Positions 35,340 to 45,669 of a DNA stretch of 64,000 bases are shown here, in pieces. A program made the position numbers and the translations under genes. The notes under the pieces are model-generated. The model saw only the letters and a program-made list of their open reading frames with translations. It made no database searches and was not told the DNA's origin. Every line of letters begins with the position of its first letter. The stretch's first letter is position 1. Source of the DNA: Clostridia bacterium (GTDB taxonomy: Bacteria > Bacillota_A > Clostridia > Christensenellales > Borkfalkiaceae). The stretch covers positions 1 to 64,000 of the forward strand of contig JAFTQI010000007.1 in NCBI GenBank assembly GCA_017462825.1. The letters are read 5' to 3'.

Positions 35340-35795
35340 TTACACCGTATATTTTGCCGAAAGCCTTAAAAGACGCCCCAAACAATCGTTCACGGCGCGC
35401 AAATCATAGGCAGACCACGTTTTTTTCTCGCCGTACAACGCGAGAGCACGTCCCATTTCGTCTATCTCCAAACGCTCCGCCGTTGCAAGGGGAGCGTTTT
35501 TCAATCTACACAACAACTCCCTTGCATAAGCAAGCTCTACAGCGCGGCTTTCTTCCCCGTCCGCATCGTCCGTTTTCAAAGCGGTATTCAGCCTCGCCCG
35601 CACGTAAGTATTCCGACTTTCGGGCAAGGCAAACTCCACTTGCCGATTCTCTCTTTTTTCTCTTTTTTTACTCCGTCTTTTCGTGTAAATAAACCCTGCG
35701 AAAAATAACGCTAAAATGGCAATACCGCCGCCGATAATCCCCACCCAAAAGGTCGGCTGAAAAATCAACTCTTTCCAAAAATTCATTGTCCACAT
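35340..35795 (-). CDS. Small single-pass membrane protein
   Basis: 151 residues. One membrane segment near the N-terminus (about 17-37, FWVGIIGGGIAILALFFAGF) is followed by a basic KRRSKKREKREN stretch and a helical cytoplasmic domain. No family recognised. The only upstream GGAG lies in the 3' arm of the addA terminator, 11 nt before ATG 35795; a second in-frame ATG three codons later has no better site. The two convergent genes here (PRC-barrel plus strand, this one minus strand) nearly touch. Confidence 0.6.
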   Translation of the reverse strand: MWTMNFWKELIFQPTFWVGIIGGGIAILALFFAGFIYTKRRSKKREKRENRQVEFALPESRNTYVRARLNTALKTDDADGEESRAVELAYARELLCRLKNAPLATAERLEIDEMGRALALYGEKKTWSAYDLRAVNDCLGRLLRLSAKYTV

Positions 35796-35800
35796 ACAAT

Positions 35801-35837
35801 AAAAAACTCCTTACCGCGTGTATTGCCGATAAGGAGT
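35801..35837 (-). terminator. Terminator of addB-addA
   Basis: Minus strand: ACTCCTTA pairs over 8 bp with TAAGGAGT and is followed by TTTTTTATTG. The start codon of the next gene (35795) is only 5 nt after the U-run. Confidence 0.75.
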
Positions 35838-35904
35838 CTTTCTTTTTCGTTTTTCTTGTCGTTTTTCGTCTTTTTTTGGCGAAAATAGGCTACCGTGTAC
35901 GAGT

Positions 35905-38900
35905 TTAACCCATTTCCACTTCAAAACAATGCTTGATGTTGACAATCGTGCAGCGCACCTTTTCTTCCTCTATTTTCAAGATGGAAGCCACTGCCTTTTT
36001 ATATAAATCGAGTTGCGACCGATAATGTGCTTTTAAGATTTCCGCGCTTCGATCTGAATATTTATAGTCGATAATCCGCACTTCGTTTTCGCCTACGGCA
36101 AGCAAGTCAATCGCACCTTGGAAAAGCATTTTTTCTCCGTTTTTATTTTTCCAAGCTTCCGTCGCGTCCGCACGTTTTCCATACGTTTCGAAAACGGGTA
36201 AACTCGCCAAAAATTCCTGCTCAGGATAAAGGCGCATATCCTGCAAACCGTCGAACGCCTCGCTTGATAAAATACGGATAAGCTGTTCTTGATTCAACAA
36301 ATCGCGCGTGAGCGTGTCGAGCGCAGAAAGGGTATCTTCCACCGCTAAATCCAAATCCTTTCCGCGCAACCGCGCGCCATTTTCACCATATAACCGTCCA
36401 AAATCGAACGTTTCTAAAAAGGCGTGATACGCCGTGCCGATTTCTTGGGCTTTTTCGCGCTCAACCGCGCCCTTTTCCGACCATTCCCCTTGATCGTCCC
36501 TATGCGCGGGCTCTTTGCCAAATTCCGATTCGCTTAATACCTGTCCTTGCCATTCTTGCAAAATATCCTCTTTCATAAGCATGGTTGCCGAACTTTTTAC
36601 GGGTAGATTTTCATAACCCGCGTACTGGTACTTCCAAAGAAATGCCGACATAATTGCGCGCGCCGTTTTCTCGTCGGGATTGAAAGCGATGGCGTCGCGC
36701 TCTTGCTTTTCCAGCTCTATTCCGCTATTGTCCGCAATATACTTTTCCCATACCGAAAAATCGGTAAATTCCGCGCAGTTTTTCGCGTATTTCACGTCGG
36801 GCATCACCGTCCGCTTTTCAAAAATCATATGAATTGCATATTTTGCGCGAGTCAATGCAACGTAATACAAATTCAATTCGTCCGCAATCGAAGCAAGGGA
36901 TTCCTTCTTCTCGTGCAAAACGCGCAGCACCGTCGTCGCTTTCGTCATTGTCTTTTCATCAAACGCGCGCGGCGCAAGCCCGTACTTTTCTTCCACGAAC
37001 ACTTCATCATGGTCTACGCCGCGGAAGTTTTGACTCAAATTATCCACGATAACAACGGGGTATTCCAAGCCCTTTGACGAATGCATCGTCAGCGCTTTGA
37101 CGGAGTTTTCACCGCCGTTTTCGTTATATTCGATTTTATAATCCATATCCCGAAGCCGTGCCAAAAATTCATGCGCGGACATAGGCTCCGGCTCGGACGA
37201 AGCCTCGATAAAGCGGCGCAAACGGCGCAAACTAGCCGCTCCGTTCTCCCGCGTGAGAAGGTCGGCTTCCATACGCGTTTCCGCAACCACTTTCGTCAAG
37301 AGTTCGCCCACGTCCAAAACGTCCGCAAGTTTTCTAAGTTTTGCAAAATAACCGTAAAACTCCTGCAGTTTGTTTGCCAAAGCGTCTGTTTTTTCAGCGG
37401 CATACCGTTTACAAGCCTCTCGGAAATCGACTGTTTTCTTCTCCGTTCCGCCCGCCGTTTTTTCCTCGCGATACGCAAGCCGAATCTCCGTCAAATCGTT
37501 AACGTCCAAACCGCCAATCGCCGACAAAAGCACGCTGCAAAGGGGGATATCCTGCTCCGCGTTATCCAAAAGCAACAGTAAATCGATAAGTGTTTTCACT
37601 TCCGCGTAATCGCAAACGTTCACTGCCGACGCGCTGGTAACCGGCACGCCTTCCGCCGCAAGCGCGGCTACCGTTTCGGCGATTTGTCCCTGCTTCTTTC
37701 GCGAAAGAATGGCAATATCCGAATACTCCACGCGGACGTATTTTCCCCTTTCGGGGTCGTACCATTCCTTTCCCCGTTCCTCTTCAATGATATCTCGAAT
37801 CCGCCGCGCGACAGCGCCGATATTCCCCTTTCGTTTTTTCGCGTTCGCGCGCACCGAGTAAACGCCGCGGTTTTCCCCGTTCGCCTCTTTGACGTCCTTG
37901 ACAAAATGCACCTGTGCCCGACCGCTGCCCCGCTCGTAAATGCGTTCTTTTTTTCCGTCCTCTACTTCAAACTCCCCATTTTCCATAAAAGACTTGTTTT
38001 TATAGTCGATCCCGAAAAGTTCTTCCGTCATCGCAAGCGAAAACTGCGAATTGACCGCGTCGAGCACGGCGTCCGAGCTACGGAAATTCATTTTCATTTC
38101 CAAGCTTTGCCCCTCGCCCTTATCAAACGCCGCTTGTTTATCGATAAAGAACTGCGACTTACTGCCGCGGAAACCGTAAATCGACTGCTTCACGTCGCCG
38201 ACCAAGAACAAATTTTCCCCCGCAACTTTTGAAGTAATTGCCTCCTGCACGGGGTTGACGTCCTGATATTCGTCCACGAACACGTAACGATATTTTTGAT
38301 GGATTTCCTCCAAGACCTCCGCGTTTTGCAAAAGTTTGAGGGTCTTATGCTCCAAATCGTTATAATCGAGCACGCCGCGTTCCTGTTTTAGCGCGCTATA
38401 TTTTTTATCAAACCGCTTAAAGCAAACCGCCAACGCGCGAGCTGTTTCTCCCGAGCGCAAAAACCGCGCCAGTTCTTCCTCTCTGCTCGCGTACTTTTCC
38501 ATTTCCTTATCAACGCCCTCTATTAGCCGCTTTTTCAAAAAGCCCAAGCGTTCAAGGTGAAGTTTCTTTTCTTCGCTGTCGTTTTGCGTACCGCGATTTT
38601 GCTTGAACTTGGGCTTGAGCACTTCTTTTACCGCGAAATAATCGCGGCAGGTCAAAATTTCATCCACCCACTCCACAAGTTGACCGCAAAGCTCCATTTG
38701 CGTAGTGCACTTACTCTCGTTAAAATACTTCCATTCCTTTTCTATCAAAGCGCGGTAATACTTACACTTATCAAAAAGCAACTGCTTTAAATCTTCGCAA
38801 ACCCTTTCAAACGTCGCGTTCGTGTACTGTCCGCAGCCGTCGAGGTAGTCCTCGTAATCGGCGCGATTGCGGAGCGTTTCATACCCCTCCAAGAAAATAT

Positions 38901-39423
38901 CCTTAAGCGCGTTATCGCTTTTTTTACGCCAATATACAGACAAAAGATGGGTAAATTCCGCGTCTTTTTTCTCGTATCCCTCCTCAAACAACTCATCGAG
39001 CGCCTGATTTTTCAGCGCGACCCCTTCCGCGTCGTCGCTGCTAATAATTCGGAAAGCGTTATCCGTTTCGGCTTCGTAAAAGTGGGTCTTGATAAGCTTA
39101 GAACAAAAGGAGTGAATGGTGGAAATATCCGCCGTCGGGACTTCGGCAAGCCGCTCTTTGAGCATTTTCCGCTCATTCGCCGTCGTTGCAGGGTCATTAA
39201 TCCCCTTAATTAGCGCATTCGAAAGTTTTTTCTTCATTTGCGCCGCCGCCTTTTTCGTGAACGTAACCGCCAAGATCTCGCCCACGTGTACACCCGAACG
39301 GATTAAACGAATGATTTTCTCTATCATGACCGCCGTTTTTCCGCTCCCTGCGGAGGCAGAAACAATCACTTTGCCTTGCGCGCCGATGGCTTTTTCTTGG
39401 TCATGCGTATACTTTATCGCCAT
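35905..39423 (-). CDS. addA: ATP-dependent helicase/nuclease subunit A
   Basis: 1172 residues. UvrD-type helicase: Walker A SASAGSGKTAVMIEK near residue 23, VDEYQDVNPVQE (motif II) near 385, LVGDVKQSIYGFRGS near 405, LTMHSSKGLEYPVV (motif V) near 776. The C-terminal RecB-like nuclease has IDYKYSDRS near 1121. With AddB it resects double-strand breaks and responds to Chi. It starts 3 nt after the addB stop. Confidence 0.97.
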   Translation of the reverse strand: MAIKYTHDQEKAIGAQGKVIVSASAGSGKTAVMIEKIIRLIRSGVHVGEILAVTFTKKAAAQMKKKLSNALIKGINDPATTANERKMLKERLAEVPTADISTIHSFCSKLIKTHFYEAETDNAFRIISSDDAEGVALKNQALDELFEEGYEKKDAEFTHLLSVYWRKKSDNALKDIFLEGYETLRNRADYEDYLDGCGQYTNATFERVCEDLKQLLFDKCKYYRALIEKEWKYFNESKCTTQMELCGQLVEWVDEILTCRDYFAVKEVLKPKFKQNRGTQNDSEEKKLHLERLGFLKKRLIEGVDKEMEKYASREEELARFLRSGETARALAVCFKRFDKKYSALKQERGVLDYNDLEHKTLKLLQNAEVLEEIHQKYRYVFVDEYQDVNPVQEAITSKVAGENLFLVGDVKQSIYGFRGSKSQFFIDKQAAFDKGEGQSLEMKMNFRSSDAVLDAVNSQFSLAMTEELFGIDYKNKSFMENGEFEVEDGKKERIYERGSGRAQVHFVKDVKEANGENRGVYSVRANAKKRKGNIGAVARRIRDIIEEERGKEWYDPERGKYVRVEYSDIAILSRKKQGQIAETVAALAAEGVPVTSASAVNVCDYAEVKTLIDLLLLLDNAEQDIPLCSVLLSAIGGLDVNDLTEIRLAYREEKTAGGTEKKTVDFREACKRYAAEKTDALANKLQEFYGYFAKLRKLADVLDVGELLTKVVAETRMEADLLTRENGAASLRRLRRFIEASSEPEPMSAHEFLARLRDMDYKIEYNENGGENSVKALTMHSSKGLEYPVVIVDNLSQNFRGVDHDEVFVEEKYGLAPRAFDEKTMTKATTVLRVLHEKKESLASIADELNLYYVALTRAKYAIHMIFEKRTVMPDVKYAKNCAEFTDFSVWEKYIADNSGIELEKQERDAIAFNPDEKTARAIMSAFLWKYQYAGYENLPVKSSATMLMKEDILQEWQGQVLSESEFGKEPAHRDDQGEWSEKGAVEREKAQEIGTAYHAFLETFDFGRLYGENGARLRGKDLDLAVEDTLSALDTLTRDLLNQEQLIRILSSEAFDGLQDMRLYPEQEFLASLPVFETYGKRADATEAWKNKNGEKMLFQGAIDLLAVGENEVRIIDYKYSDRSAEILKAHYRSQLDLYKKAVASILKIEEEKVRCTIVNIKHCFEVEMG

Positions 39424-39426
39424 CGC

Positions 39427-42400
39427 TTATTCCTCCCCTTCACGTGTTTTTTTGACAATGTTCGCAATCTCTTTCGGGTCGATTTTTTCTTCTTTGCGCG
39501 CCTCGGATACGTCATTACAATATCCGCACATACCGCCGTACTTACAATAATCACAGCTCTTAGTATAGGGCGTCGCTTCCATATACCCGTCTTTGAGCTC
39601 GGTATACCCCTGATAAGCTACCAACGTCGAGTAATCGATAAAATCGCGGAAGGTCGCTTCGTCCATGACCCGTTTCACGTTGCCCGCGTTCTTAAGCGCG
39701 GCAGGGAAAAACTCGCTCTTTTCCTTTTCTTTTATATCCTTATCGCCGCAACGAAGGGCTTCTTCTGAGCCGTTCATGAACCCTTTCATACGGAATCTCC
39801 CGTCCTCCACACTCGCATAATCGAGTGCCGCAGGAAAGTAAAAGACCCCGGCAGGTACGCGTTCACCTTTCACTTCGGTCATATAAAGCTGCATTTGCAG
39901 CTTTCGTCCGGTATAATACGCGGAAGCACTATCGTCTATACTCCCCGTCTTATAATCGACTACGCGCACGTATTCTTTTTTTCCTTGTTCCTTTTCTTCC
40001 GCGCCACAAACCGAACCGTCCACTCTATCCACTTTACCGTGAAAAAACTCTCCGTCGACGTTTTGTTCCAAATTCTCGATTCGATAATCGGAATTGCGCA
40101 GCTGTCTATACGCCGCCACCGCGACTTCCACCCCTTCATCAAGTAATTTTTCCGTGAAAAATTTCCCCGATTCGGTGTCTTTTTGCATGCTGTAAACGGG
40201 CTTTTGCAGGATTTCTTCCCCCGTCTTTCTTGCATAAATGCGCATTTGTTCTTCCGTAGCAACGTTTTCCGTTTGTAACAGGGTCTTTTCGAGCAATTCG
40301 TGGATAAAATTCCCCGAATCGACCGCCATAACCGCCGTTTCTTCCCGCTCCTTTAATTTCAACCCCCGTTCCGCGAAATGCTTAAACGGGCAAGAGAAAT
40401 ACCCCTCGAGCGCCGTCGGAGAAACTTTATCCCCTCTAAAAAAGAGTTCTTTTCCCTTTTCAATCGATACCTGCCCCCCGCGTTCTTCCAAATAATCGTC
40501 TTTTTCCGTTACGCTCAACTTGTCCAACGCGGTAAAGAGCGTAGACTGTAAAACGGCGCTATTCGTCTTACCCGACTCATACGCCTTCTTCTCCACCAAA
40601 TACTGCCGAAGCAAGGGCGCGACCGCCGAACATTTATAAATGAGGTCTTCGGGAGAGAACTTTTTACGGCGCAACAGTTTTCCGCCCTCTTTTTCACAAA
40701 AGAGCGCGTCCACGTCGCGGAACACTTCGCTCAAAGAAGGTTCGCTCCCGTCCGCCGCAAGCGGATAGGAAAGATAGAGTTTCCCCAAAAAAGTGCAAAG
40801 ATTTAAGCAAACGCTCTCCCTGCCTCGCAAATTCACCTCCGCCACCGTCGGCTCTAAATACGCTTGCACGTCTTCAAGGCGTTTGATTTCCTTATCCGAA
40901 ATAATCGCAGTATCCCCTGCCGAGCGAGGCACGGCGTCCGTCATTCCTATTGCGAAAAGTACGTTGACTTTTTCGATACGGCTATCGGTGATATCCCCGA
41001 TAAAAACCGCGTCCGCCTTTAAGGGAATGAGCGAAATTTGCGTCGCGTCCAAGCCGTCGCGCAAAATCGCTTCAAACTCCGCCACTTTCAAATTTTTATC
41101 CCGCGTTAAAAGTCGCGCTTCCGCAAGCACGCCCTCCAAAGCGCGGTAAATTTGCGAAAGAAATCCTTTTTGAGCCACGTCGTCGATATCTTCTTGCAAC
41201 TCTTTCAAGCGGTTTTCCACGTCAAAATCGACAAGGATTTGCTCGATTGCATCGCAATAAACTCGACCCTGCCCCTCTGTTTTGATATTTTTCGTGGCTT
41301 TTTCAAGTTTTTCCTTGCACGCGTTCAAATACGCAATATCATATTGCTCCGCAACGTTTTTATCCGTCTTGATATCCTTGTTCGCACCGCCGCGGTAATT
41401 TGCGTATTTCAGCAAATAATTGCGGTAGTTATCCCCGTCGCCAAAGAAGAAATTCGAACAAAGCGCCTGCACCGACAGTGCGGAAAATCTTTCTCTTACT
41501 ACGCGAAACGCGTCCAACAAAAATCGGGAAAGCGGGTGGTTTTTAAGGGATTTTTTCTCGTCGATAAAGAACGGAATCCCGTATTCGGAAAATGCCTTTT
41601 TAAGAGGCAAGGCATAGCTTGCCGTATCGGGCGCGAGTACGGCGAAATCCCGAAAATGCAAATCCTTTTCCGCCATTTCCCGGCGGATTTTCGTCGCAAC
41701 GTATTCGCATTCCGTCGCCTTATCTCCCGCCTCAAAAATCGACACCTTTTCCGTCGGCGTCGGCGCACCCTTTCTCACGGGGTTAAACAAGCCCTTGCGC
41801 AAAATTTCCGCTTCCCCCTCTAAGGGCGTACCGAAATCCAACACCCGCACTTTCCCTCGTTCTTTGCAAACGCGCTCGAATGCGGCCGCCGCGCGATTCG
41901 CGTAAATCTCCTCCTCTCCTGCGCAAAAAATCCCGATCACGTTTTCCGCCGTATCGAGCGCCGCGCGGATAACCTCTTTCGCCTGCGCGGTAAAAGAGGC
42001 ATACCCCACAAAAAATACGTTGTATCCTTTTAAACTGTTTTCCTCGCGGATTCGTTTGGGCAAAAGGGATAAATAATGACTCTCATCCACAAAACCGCCG
42101 CTACGCAAAAACTCGTTGTAGCCTTCAAAAATCAAAGCGAGGTCTTGCACCTTTTTTTTGAGCATATCTTCGGGCAACTGCGCCAAGCTTTCTTTGAGTA
42201 CGTCGGGCGTAATTTCCGAAGCGGAAAACTGCGCCAACGTTTCGTAAATACTCCGCGCATTATTCCCGATGCCTGCGACGGTTTTGAAACATTTCAGTTT
42301 TTCAGCCCGTTGCAAACGGGTCATCACCTCTCCCACCGCCATGACCGAGCCTTGTTTAGAAAGCGCATGTCCGTCCGTTTTCAAAAAGCGCGCGAAAGTA

Positions 42401-42579
42401 GAAACGGCGGACAAAAACGTCCCGCCCGTACCTTTAATCAAAGCGCGTTCGGCAATCAACGTAAGTCTATCTTCGCAAAAAATTAAATTTTTACCGCCCG
42501 AAGCCTCGTAGGTGTTGGCGTACGTTGCCATTGCGTCCATACATTCGGAAAGGGTGTAAGCCTTGACGATTGCGTTCAT
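39427..42579 (-). CDS. addB: ATP-dependent nuclease subunit B
   Basis: 1050 residues. An inactivated helicase-like N-terminal half is followed by a C-terminal RecB-type nuclease with VVDYKTGS near 880. The AddB iron-sulfur staple is present: CPFKHF near 762 plus the cluster CDYCKYGGMCGYC near 1015-1027. The N-terminus lacks a good Walker A, so this subunit probably recognises Chi rather than translocating. The ATG is preceded by TTAGGGGGCAAAAA. It forms an operon with addA. Confidence 0.95.
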   Translation of the reverse strand: MNAIVKAYTLSECMDAMATYANTYEASGGKNLIFCEDRLTLIAERALIKGTGGTFLSAVSTFARFLKTDGHALSKQGSVMAVGEVMTRLQRAEKLKCFKTVAGIGNNARSIYETLAQFSASEITPDVLKESLAQLPEDMLKKKVQDLALIFEGYNEFLRSGGFVDESHYLSLLPKRIREENSLKGYNVFFVGYASFTAQAKEVIRAALDTAENVIGIFCAGEEEIYANRAAAAFERVCKERGKVRVLDFGTPLEGEAEILRKGLFNPVRKGAPTPTEKVSIFEAGDKATECEYVATKIRREMAEKDLHFRDFAVLAPDTASYALPLKKAFSEYGIPFFIDEKKSLKNHPLSRFLLDAFRVVRERFSALSVQALCSNFFFGDGDNYRNYLLKYANYRGGANKDIKTDKNVAEQYDIAYLNACKEKLEKATKNIKTEGQGRVYCDAIEQILVDFDVENRLKELQEDIDDVAQKGFLSQIYRALEGVLAEARLLTRDKNLKVAEFEAILRDGLDATQISLIPLKADAVFIGDITDSRIEKVNVLFAIGMTDAVPRSAGDTAIISDKEIKRLEDVQAYLEPTVAEVNLRGRESVCLNLCTFLGKLYLSYPLAADGSEPSLSEVFRDVDALFCEKEGGKLLRRKKFSPEDLIYKCSAVAPLLRQYLVEKKAYESGKTNSAVLQSTLFTALDKLSVTEKDDYLEERGGQVSIEKGKELFFRGDKVSPTALEGYFSCPFKHFAERGLKLKEREETAVMAVDSGNFIHELLEKTLLQTENVATEEQMRIYARKTGEEILQKPVYSMQKDTESGKFFTEKLLDEGVEVAVAAYRQLRNSDYRIENLEQNVDGEFFHGKVDRVDGSVCGAEEKEQGKKEYVRVVDYKTGSIDDSASAYYTGRKLQMQLYMTEVKGERVPAGVFYFPAALDYASVEDGRFRMKGFMNGSEEALRCGDKDIKEKEKSEFFPAALKNAGNVKRVMDEATFRDFIDYSTLVAYQGYTELKDGYMEATPYTKSCDYCKYGGMCGYCNDVSEARKEEKIDPKEIANIVKKTREGEE

Positions 42580-42678
42580 TTTTTGCCCCCTAACAGTTTC
42601 TTATCATTATTATACCATACTTAACGGAAAAATTTCAGCTTTTTTTCACAAGAATTTTCAGGAAATCACAATTTTGTT

Positions 42679-42707
42679 TTTACAAATCGAAAAATATGTG
42701 CTATAAT
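42679..42707 (+). promoter_or_regulatory. Promoter of the lipoprotein gene
   Basis: TTTACA (42679-42684), 17-nt spacer, TATAAT (42702-42707). The 165-nt gap to addB also contains, on the minus strand, an extended -10 (TGGTATAAT near 42610) that may drive addBA. Confidence 0.7.
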
Positions 42708-42744
42708 AATAGCATATGAATAAAAAATCCTAACGGAGAACACC

Positions 42745-43728
42745 ATGAAAGCGAAAAAACTTCTTGCCGCTATCGCGTTGACGTTGGCAGCGACCACGCT
42801 CATCGCCTGCGGAGATAACGATCGATCCATCGATTTTAGCACCTACTGGAACGCGGAATGGAACGTACCCAAGCAAATCGACGAAACTTTGGAATACAAC
42901 GTTGCGTTTGAAAATACCAATAGTCAGTCCACCGTCAATTACGAACTTAATTATAAAAACGGCTCGTATACGACCCATCTTGTAGCGGACACGCTCTATG
43001 AGTACACCTACACGACAACTTTGTCCATCACAGCGGTTTATAGCTATGACGGCGAAACGGAAGAGCTGCAGGACCGCGTAACCACGAAAGTTACCTTCAA
43101 CGCAGAAAACGGGTTAATCCCCATCAAATCGGAAAAAACCATTGTAAGCCATAGCCCTACGAACAGCAGGGTTTCGCGCGTGAGCCAAGCTTACAATGCG
43201 TTTTACCGCCATATCGAAACAGATTACACGGGCGAAAAAGCGGTATGCAAAGTTTGGGATACAGAACCGAATAAGGACGGCACGCCGAACGAAGAGCTTC
43301 TTTCCGAAGAAACCTTCAATGGCAAGAGCGGGAAATATTCCTACACGGATAACGAAATGCTGCTCTTGTCACTCCGTTGTGTTTCCACGAGCGTAGACTC
43401 GGCAAAGGTAAAGGTTTACAGTCCTTTCAACGACGAAATGCAAAAAATCAAATTGAGCTTTACGGACGATGACGAAAGCATGGAAGCAAGCTATTTCGAC
43501 CACGCAGTAAGCGACACGGTGAAAAAGACCATTCCCTACCGTACGGTTACGCTCAAGCTCAGCTCCTCCAACCCCGGTGCAACGCAAAAGGCTTGGATTG
43601 CGAAATATGACAATCCCCAGGCAAGCAACGTACACCGCAACGTTATGTTGAAATTGGAAACCCCACTTGCTTACAATTTGGGTACGCTCGTTTACACTTT
43701 AAAATCAATCAACCGTATTGAAAAATAA
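42745..43728 (+). CDS. Lipoprotein of unknown function
   Basis: 327 residues. The signal peptide ends in lipobox TLIAC (Cys 22), so it is probably a lipid-anchored surface protein. The mature part is rich in Thr, Ser, Asp and Tyr with alternating beta-type sequence (for example TTHLVADTLYEYTYTTTLSI) and has no recognised catalytic motif. GGAGAACACC precedes the ATG. Monocistronic, with its own promoter and terminator. Confidence 0.75.
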   Translation: MKAKKLLAAIALTLAATTLIACGDNDRSIDFSTYWNAEWNVPKQIDETLEYNVAFENTNSQSTVNYELNYKNGSYTTHLVADTLYEYTYTTTLSITAVYSYDGETEELQDRVTTKVTFNAENGLIPIKSEKTIVSHSPTNSRVSRVSQAYNAFYRHIETDYTGEKAVCKVWDTEPNKDGTPNEELLSEETFNGKSGKYSYTDNEMLLLSLRCVSTSVDSAKVKVYSPFNDEMQKIKLSFTDDDESMEASYFDHAVSDTVKKTIPYRTVTLKLSSSNPGATQKAWIAKYDNPQASNVHRNVMLKLETPLAYNLGTLVYTLKSINRIEK

Positions 43729-43751
43729 TTTCAGTATAGACAATTAGAAAA

Positions 43752-43788
43752 CCGCCCCCGTTCCACTTGGGAACGGGGGCGGCAATTT
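43752..43788. terminator. Bidirectional terminator
   Basis: CCGCCCCCGTTCC pairs over 13 bp with GGAACGGGGGCGG around a 5-nt loop. The plus side runs into CAATTTTTTC and the minus side into TTTTCTAATTG. It serves the convergent lipoprotein and hpt genes. Confidence 0.92.
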
Positions 43789-43795
43789 TTTCTTC

Positions 43796-44344
43796 TTATT
43801 CCTTTTCGTAAACGGAGCGTTTCAAGACGCCGATATAAGGCAAGTTGCGGTATTCTTCCGCATAATCCAAGCCGCAACCGATTACAAATTCATCCTCAAT
43901 CACAAAGCCCGTATAATCAGGCTCCATCGGCACTTCACGGCGATCGGGCTTATCGAGCAAAGTCACGATATTTACGCTCGACGGCAAACGCTGATTGAGC
44001 ATTTTCTTTAAATGATAGAGCGTATTGCCCGAGTCGATAATATCTTCCACGATTAAAACGTCTCTGCCTTTTATATCCGTCGAAAGGTCTTGCTTCACTT
44101 TCAATTCCCCCGTCGACGTCGTACCGCTTCCATAAGACGATACCGACATAAAATCGATGGTAAGCATCGTTTTCATATTCCGAATCAACTCGGAAAAGAA
44201 GATTACGCTTCCTTTCAATACGCAAATCACGACGGGCTTTCTGCCTTCGTACAGCTTATCAAGCTGCGCTGCGAGCTCTTTCGTGCGCGCAACAATTTGT
44301 TCTTCGCTGAGCATAACGTATTCAACGTTTTCGTGTTTTTCCAT
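43796..44344 (-). CDS. hpt: Hypoxanthine phosphoribosyltransferase
   Basis: Start at ATG 44344 (MEKHENVEYVMLSEEQIV) with GGAGAG 8 nt upstream; 182 residues, normal for Hpt. The PRPP-binding motif is VLIVEDIIDSGNTL near 101, and LKGSVIFFSELIR near 44 is the flexible loop. It salvages hypoxanthine and guanine to IMP and GMP. It follows tilS by 5 nt, the conserved tilS-hpt pair; the usual next gene ftsH is absent, replaced by a terminator. Confidence 0.95.
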   Translation of the reverse strand: MEKHENVEYVMLSEEQIVARTKELAAQLDKLYEGRKPVVICVLKGSVIFFSELIRNMKTMLTIDFMSVSSYGSGTTSTGELKVKQDLSTDIKGRDVLIVEDIIDSGNTLYHLKKMLNQRLPSSVNIVTLLDKPDRREVPMEPDYTGFVIEDEFVIGCGLDYAEEYRNLPYIGVLKRSVYEKE

Positions 44345-44349
44345 GACTT

Positions 44350-45663
44350 TCACTCTCCGTTTTTCTTTTGTAAATAAATATAGATTTGCTTCCGCGTTCC
44401 CGCGTCCACCTTCACTTTTTCGGATATCTCTACACCGCACACGGCGTACACCGCCTCACTATCGGCGACGAGGGGCAGCCACTCCCGCTCATGAACGGAA
44501 ATTTTCCGCTCGTTCAAAAGCTTTTTCAAGGTCTTTGTGCCACCGCCAAAAACTTGCATTTCGTCCCCGTCTTTACGAAAACGAAACACCGCGTTTTTAG
44601 GAAACTTCTCCAAATCCGCGCGTAACGTTTGCCAGTTAGATACCTCGCCTAAAATCGGGGTTTCAGAAACAATAACCTCGTATCTGCCCCCATCAAACCC
44701 ACCCAACGAGAAAGGTTTTTCCCTCGGCTTTTCTATAGGTTTTTCTTCCTTTTTCTCCCGAAAAAACAGTCCGTCTATTTCCTTTACACACTCGATATTT
44801 TTCGGCAAATCGAGTTTTGCGCCCCGCTCGCAATTTTGCAACGAAAAGAGCGCGTCCAAATGCTCGGACGTATAATCCCTATCCACACCCAAATTTTTCA
44901 GCGCCGTCAAGCACGCGCGCGTCACAAGCGGTTTTTTCCCTGAAAACGCGACCAAATATCCACCCTTTTTCTTCTTCAACAATTCGCTTGCCAACTCATA
45001 CAAAAACGCGTCGTCTTGTGCCGCAACCGCCGCAAACCGCGCGATATTCTTCCCCGCCGCGGGTACGGCTTCTTCCAGCTTTGGCAATACTTCCAATCGC
45101 AGCTTATTCCGCGTGTATTGCACGTCCGCGTTCGTTTCATCTACGCAGTATTCCAAGCAGTGTTCTTCGGCATATTTTTCGATTTCCGCCTTACTCCATT
45201 CCAGGAACGGACGAATCACCCAACCGCTTTCCTTTTCCATGCCTTTCGCGCCTGAAAGCGCACTGCCCCGCGCCAAACGGAACAGCACCGTTTCCGCCTC
45301 GTCTAATTGATGGTGCGCCGTTGCGATATAGTCCGCCTTACCGCTTTTAATCAAGCTTTCAAAGCTCTCGTAGCGAAAGTTCCGCGCCGCCGTTTCCAAG
45401 CTCTCTTTCTCCCGTTTCGAGCGTTCCACGCAGTCCTCTTGAAAAAGAAAAAGCTCCACGCCAAGCGTTTCACAGAGCGCTTGTACAAAGCGCATATCCG
45501 CAAGACTTGTTTCCCCGCGAATCCCGTGCTCACAGTGCGCCGCTAAGAGAAAATAGCCGTATTTTTCCCGCTGCGAATGCAAATAATGCAGCAACGCGAC
45601 GGAATCCATGCCGCCACTTACCGCCACGCATATACGCTTTTGAGAAAAATTTTTCAGCATCAT
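44350..45663 (-). CDS. tilS: tRNA(Ile)-lysidine synthase
   Basis: About 437 residues from ATG 45663 (MMLKNFSQKRICVAVSGGMD); the next codon is also ATG. The PP-loop ATPase motif is AVSGGMDS, with the TilS-typical TAHHQLDEAETVLFRLARGS near 120 and a C-terminal TilS domain. It converts C34 of tRNA-Ile(CAT) to lysidine, so that AUA is read correctly. No Shine-Dalgarno is visible; the promoter -10 box ends 6 nt before the ATG, so the mRNA may be leaderless. Confidence 0.94.
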   Translation of the reverse strand: MMLKNFSQKRICVAVSGGMDSVALLHYLHSQREKYGYFLLAAHCEHGIRGETSLADMRFVQALCETLGVELFLFQEDCVERSKREKESLETAARNFRYESFESLIKSGKADYIATAHHQLDEAETVLFRLARGSALSGAKGMEKESGWVIRPFLEWSKAEIEKYAEEHCLEYCVDETNADVQYTRNKLRLEVLPKLEEAVPAAGKNIARFAAVAAQDDAFLYELASELLKKKKGGYLVAFSGKKPLVTRACLTALKNLGVDRDYTSEHLDALFSLQNCERGAKLDLPKNIECVKEIDGLFFREKKEEKPIEKPREKPFSLGGFDGGRYEVIVSETPILGEVSNWQTLRADLEKFPKNAVFRFRKDGDEMQVFGGGTKTLKKLLNERKISVHEREWLPLVADSEAVYAVCGVEISEKVKVDAGTRKQIYIYLQKKNGE

Positions 45664-45669
45664 AAAAAC

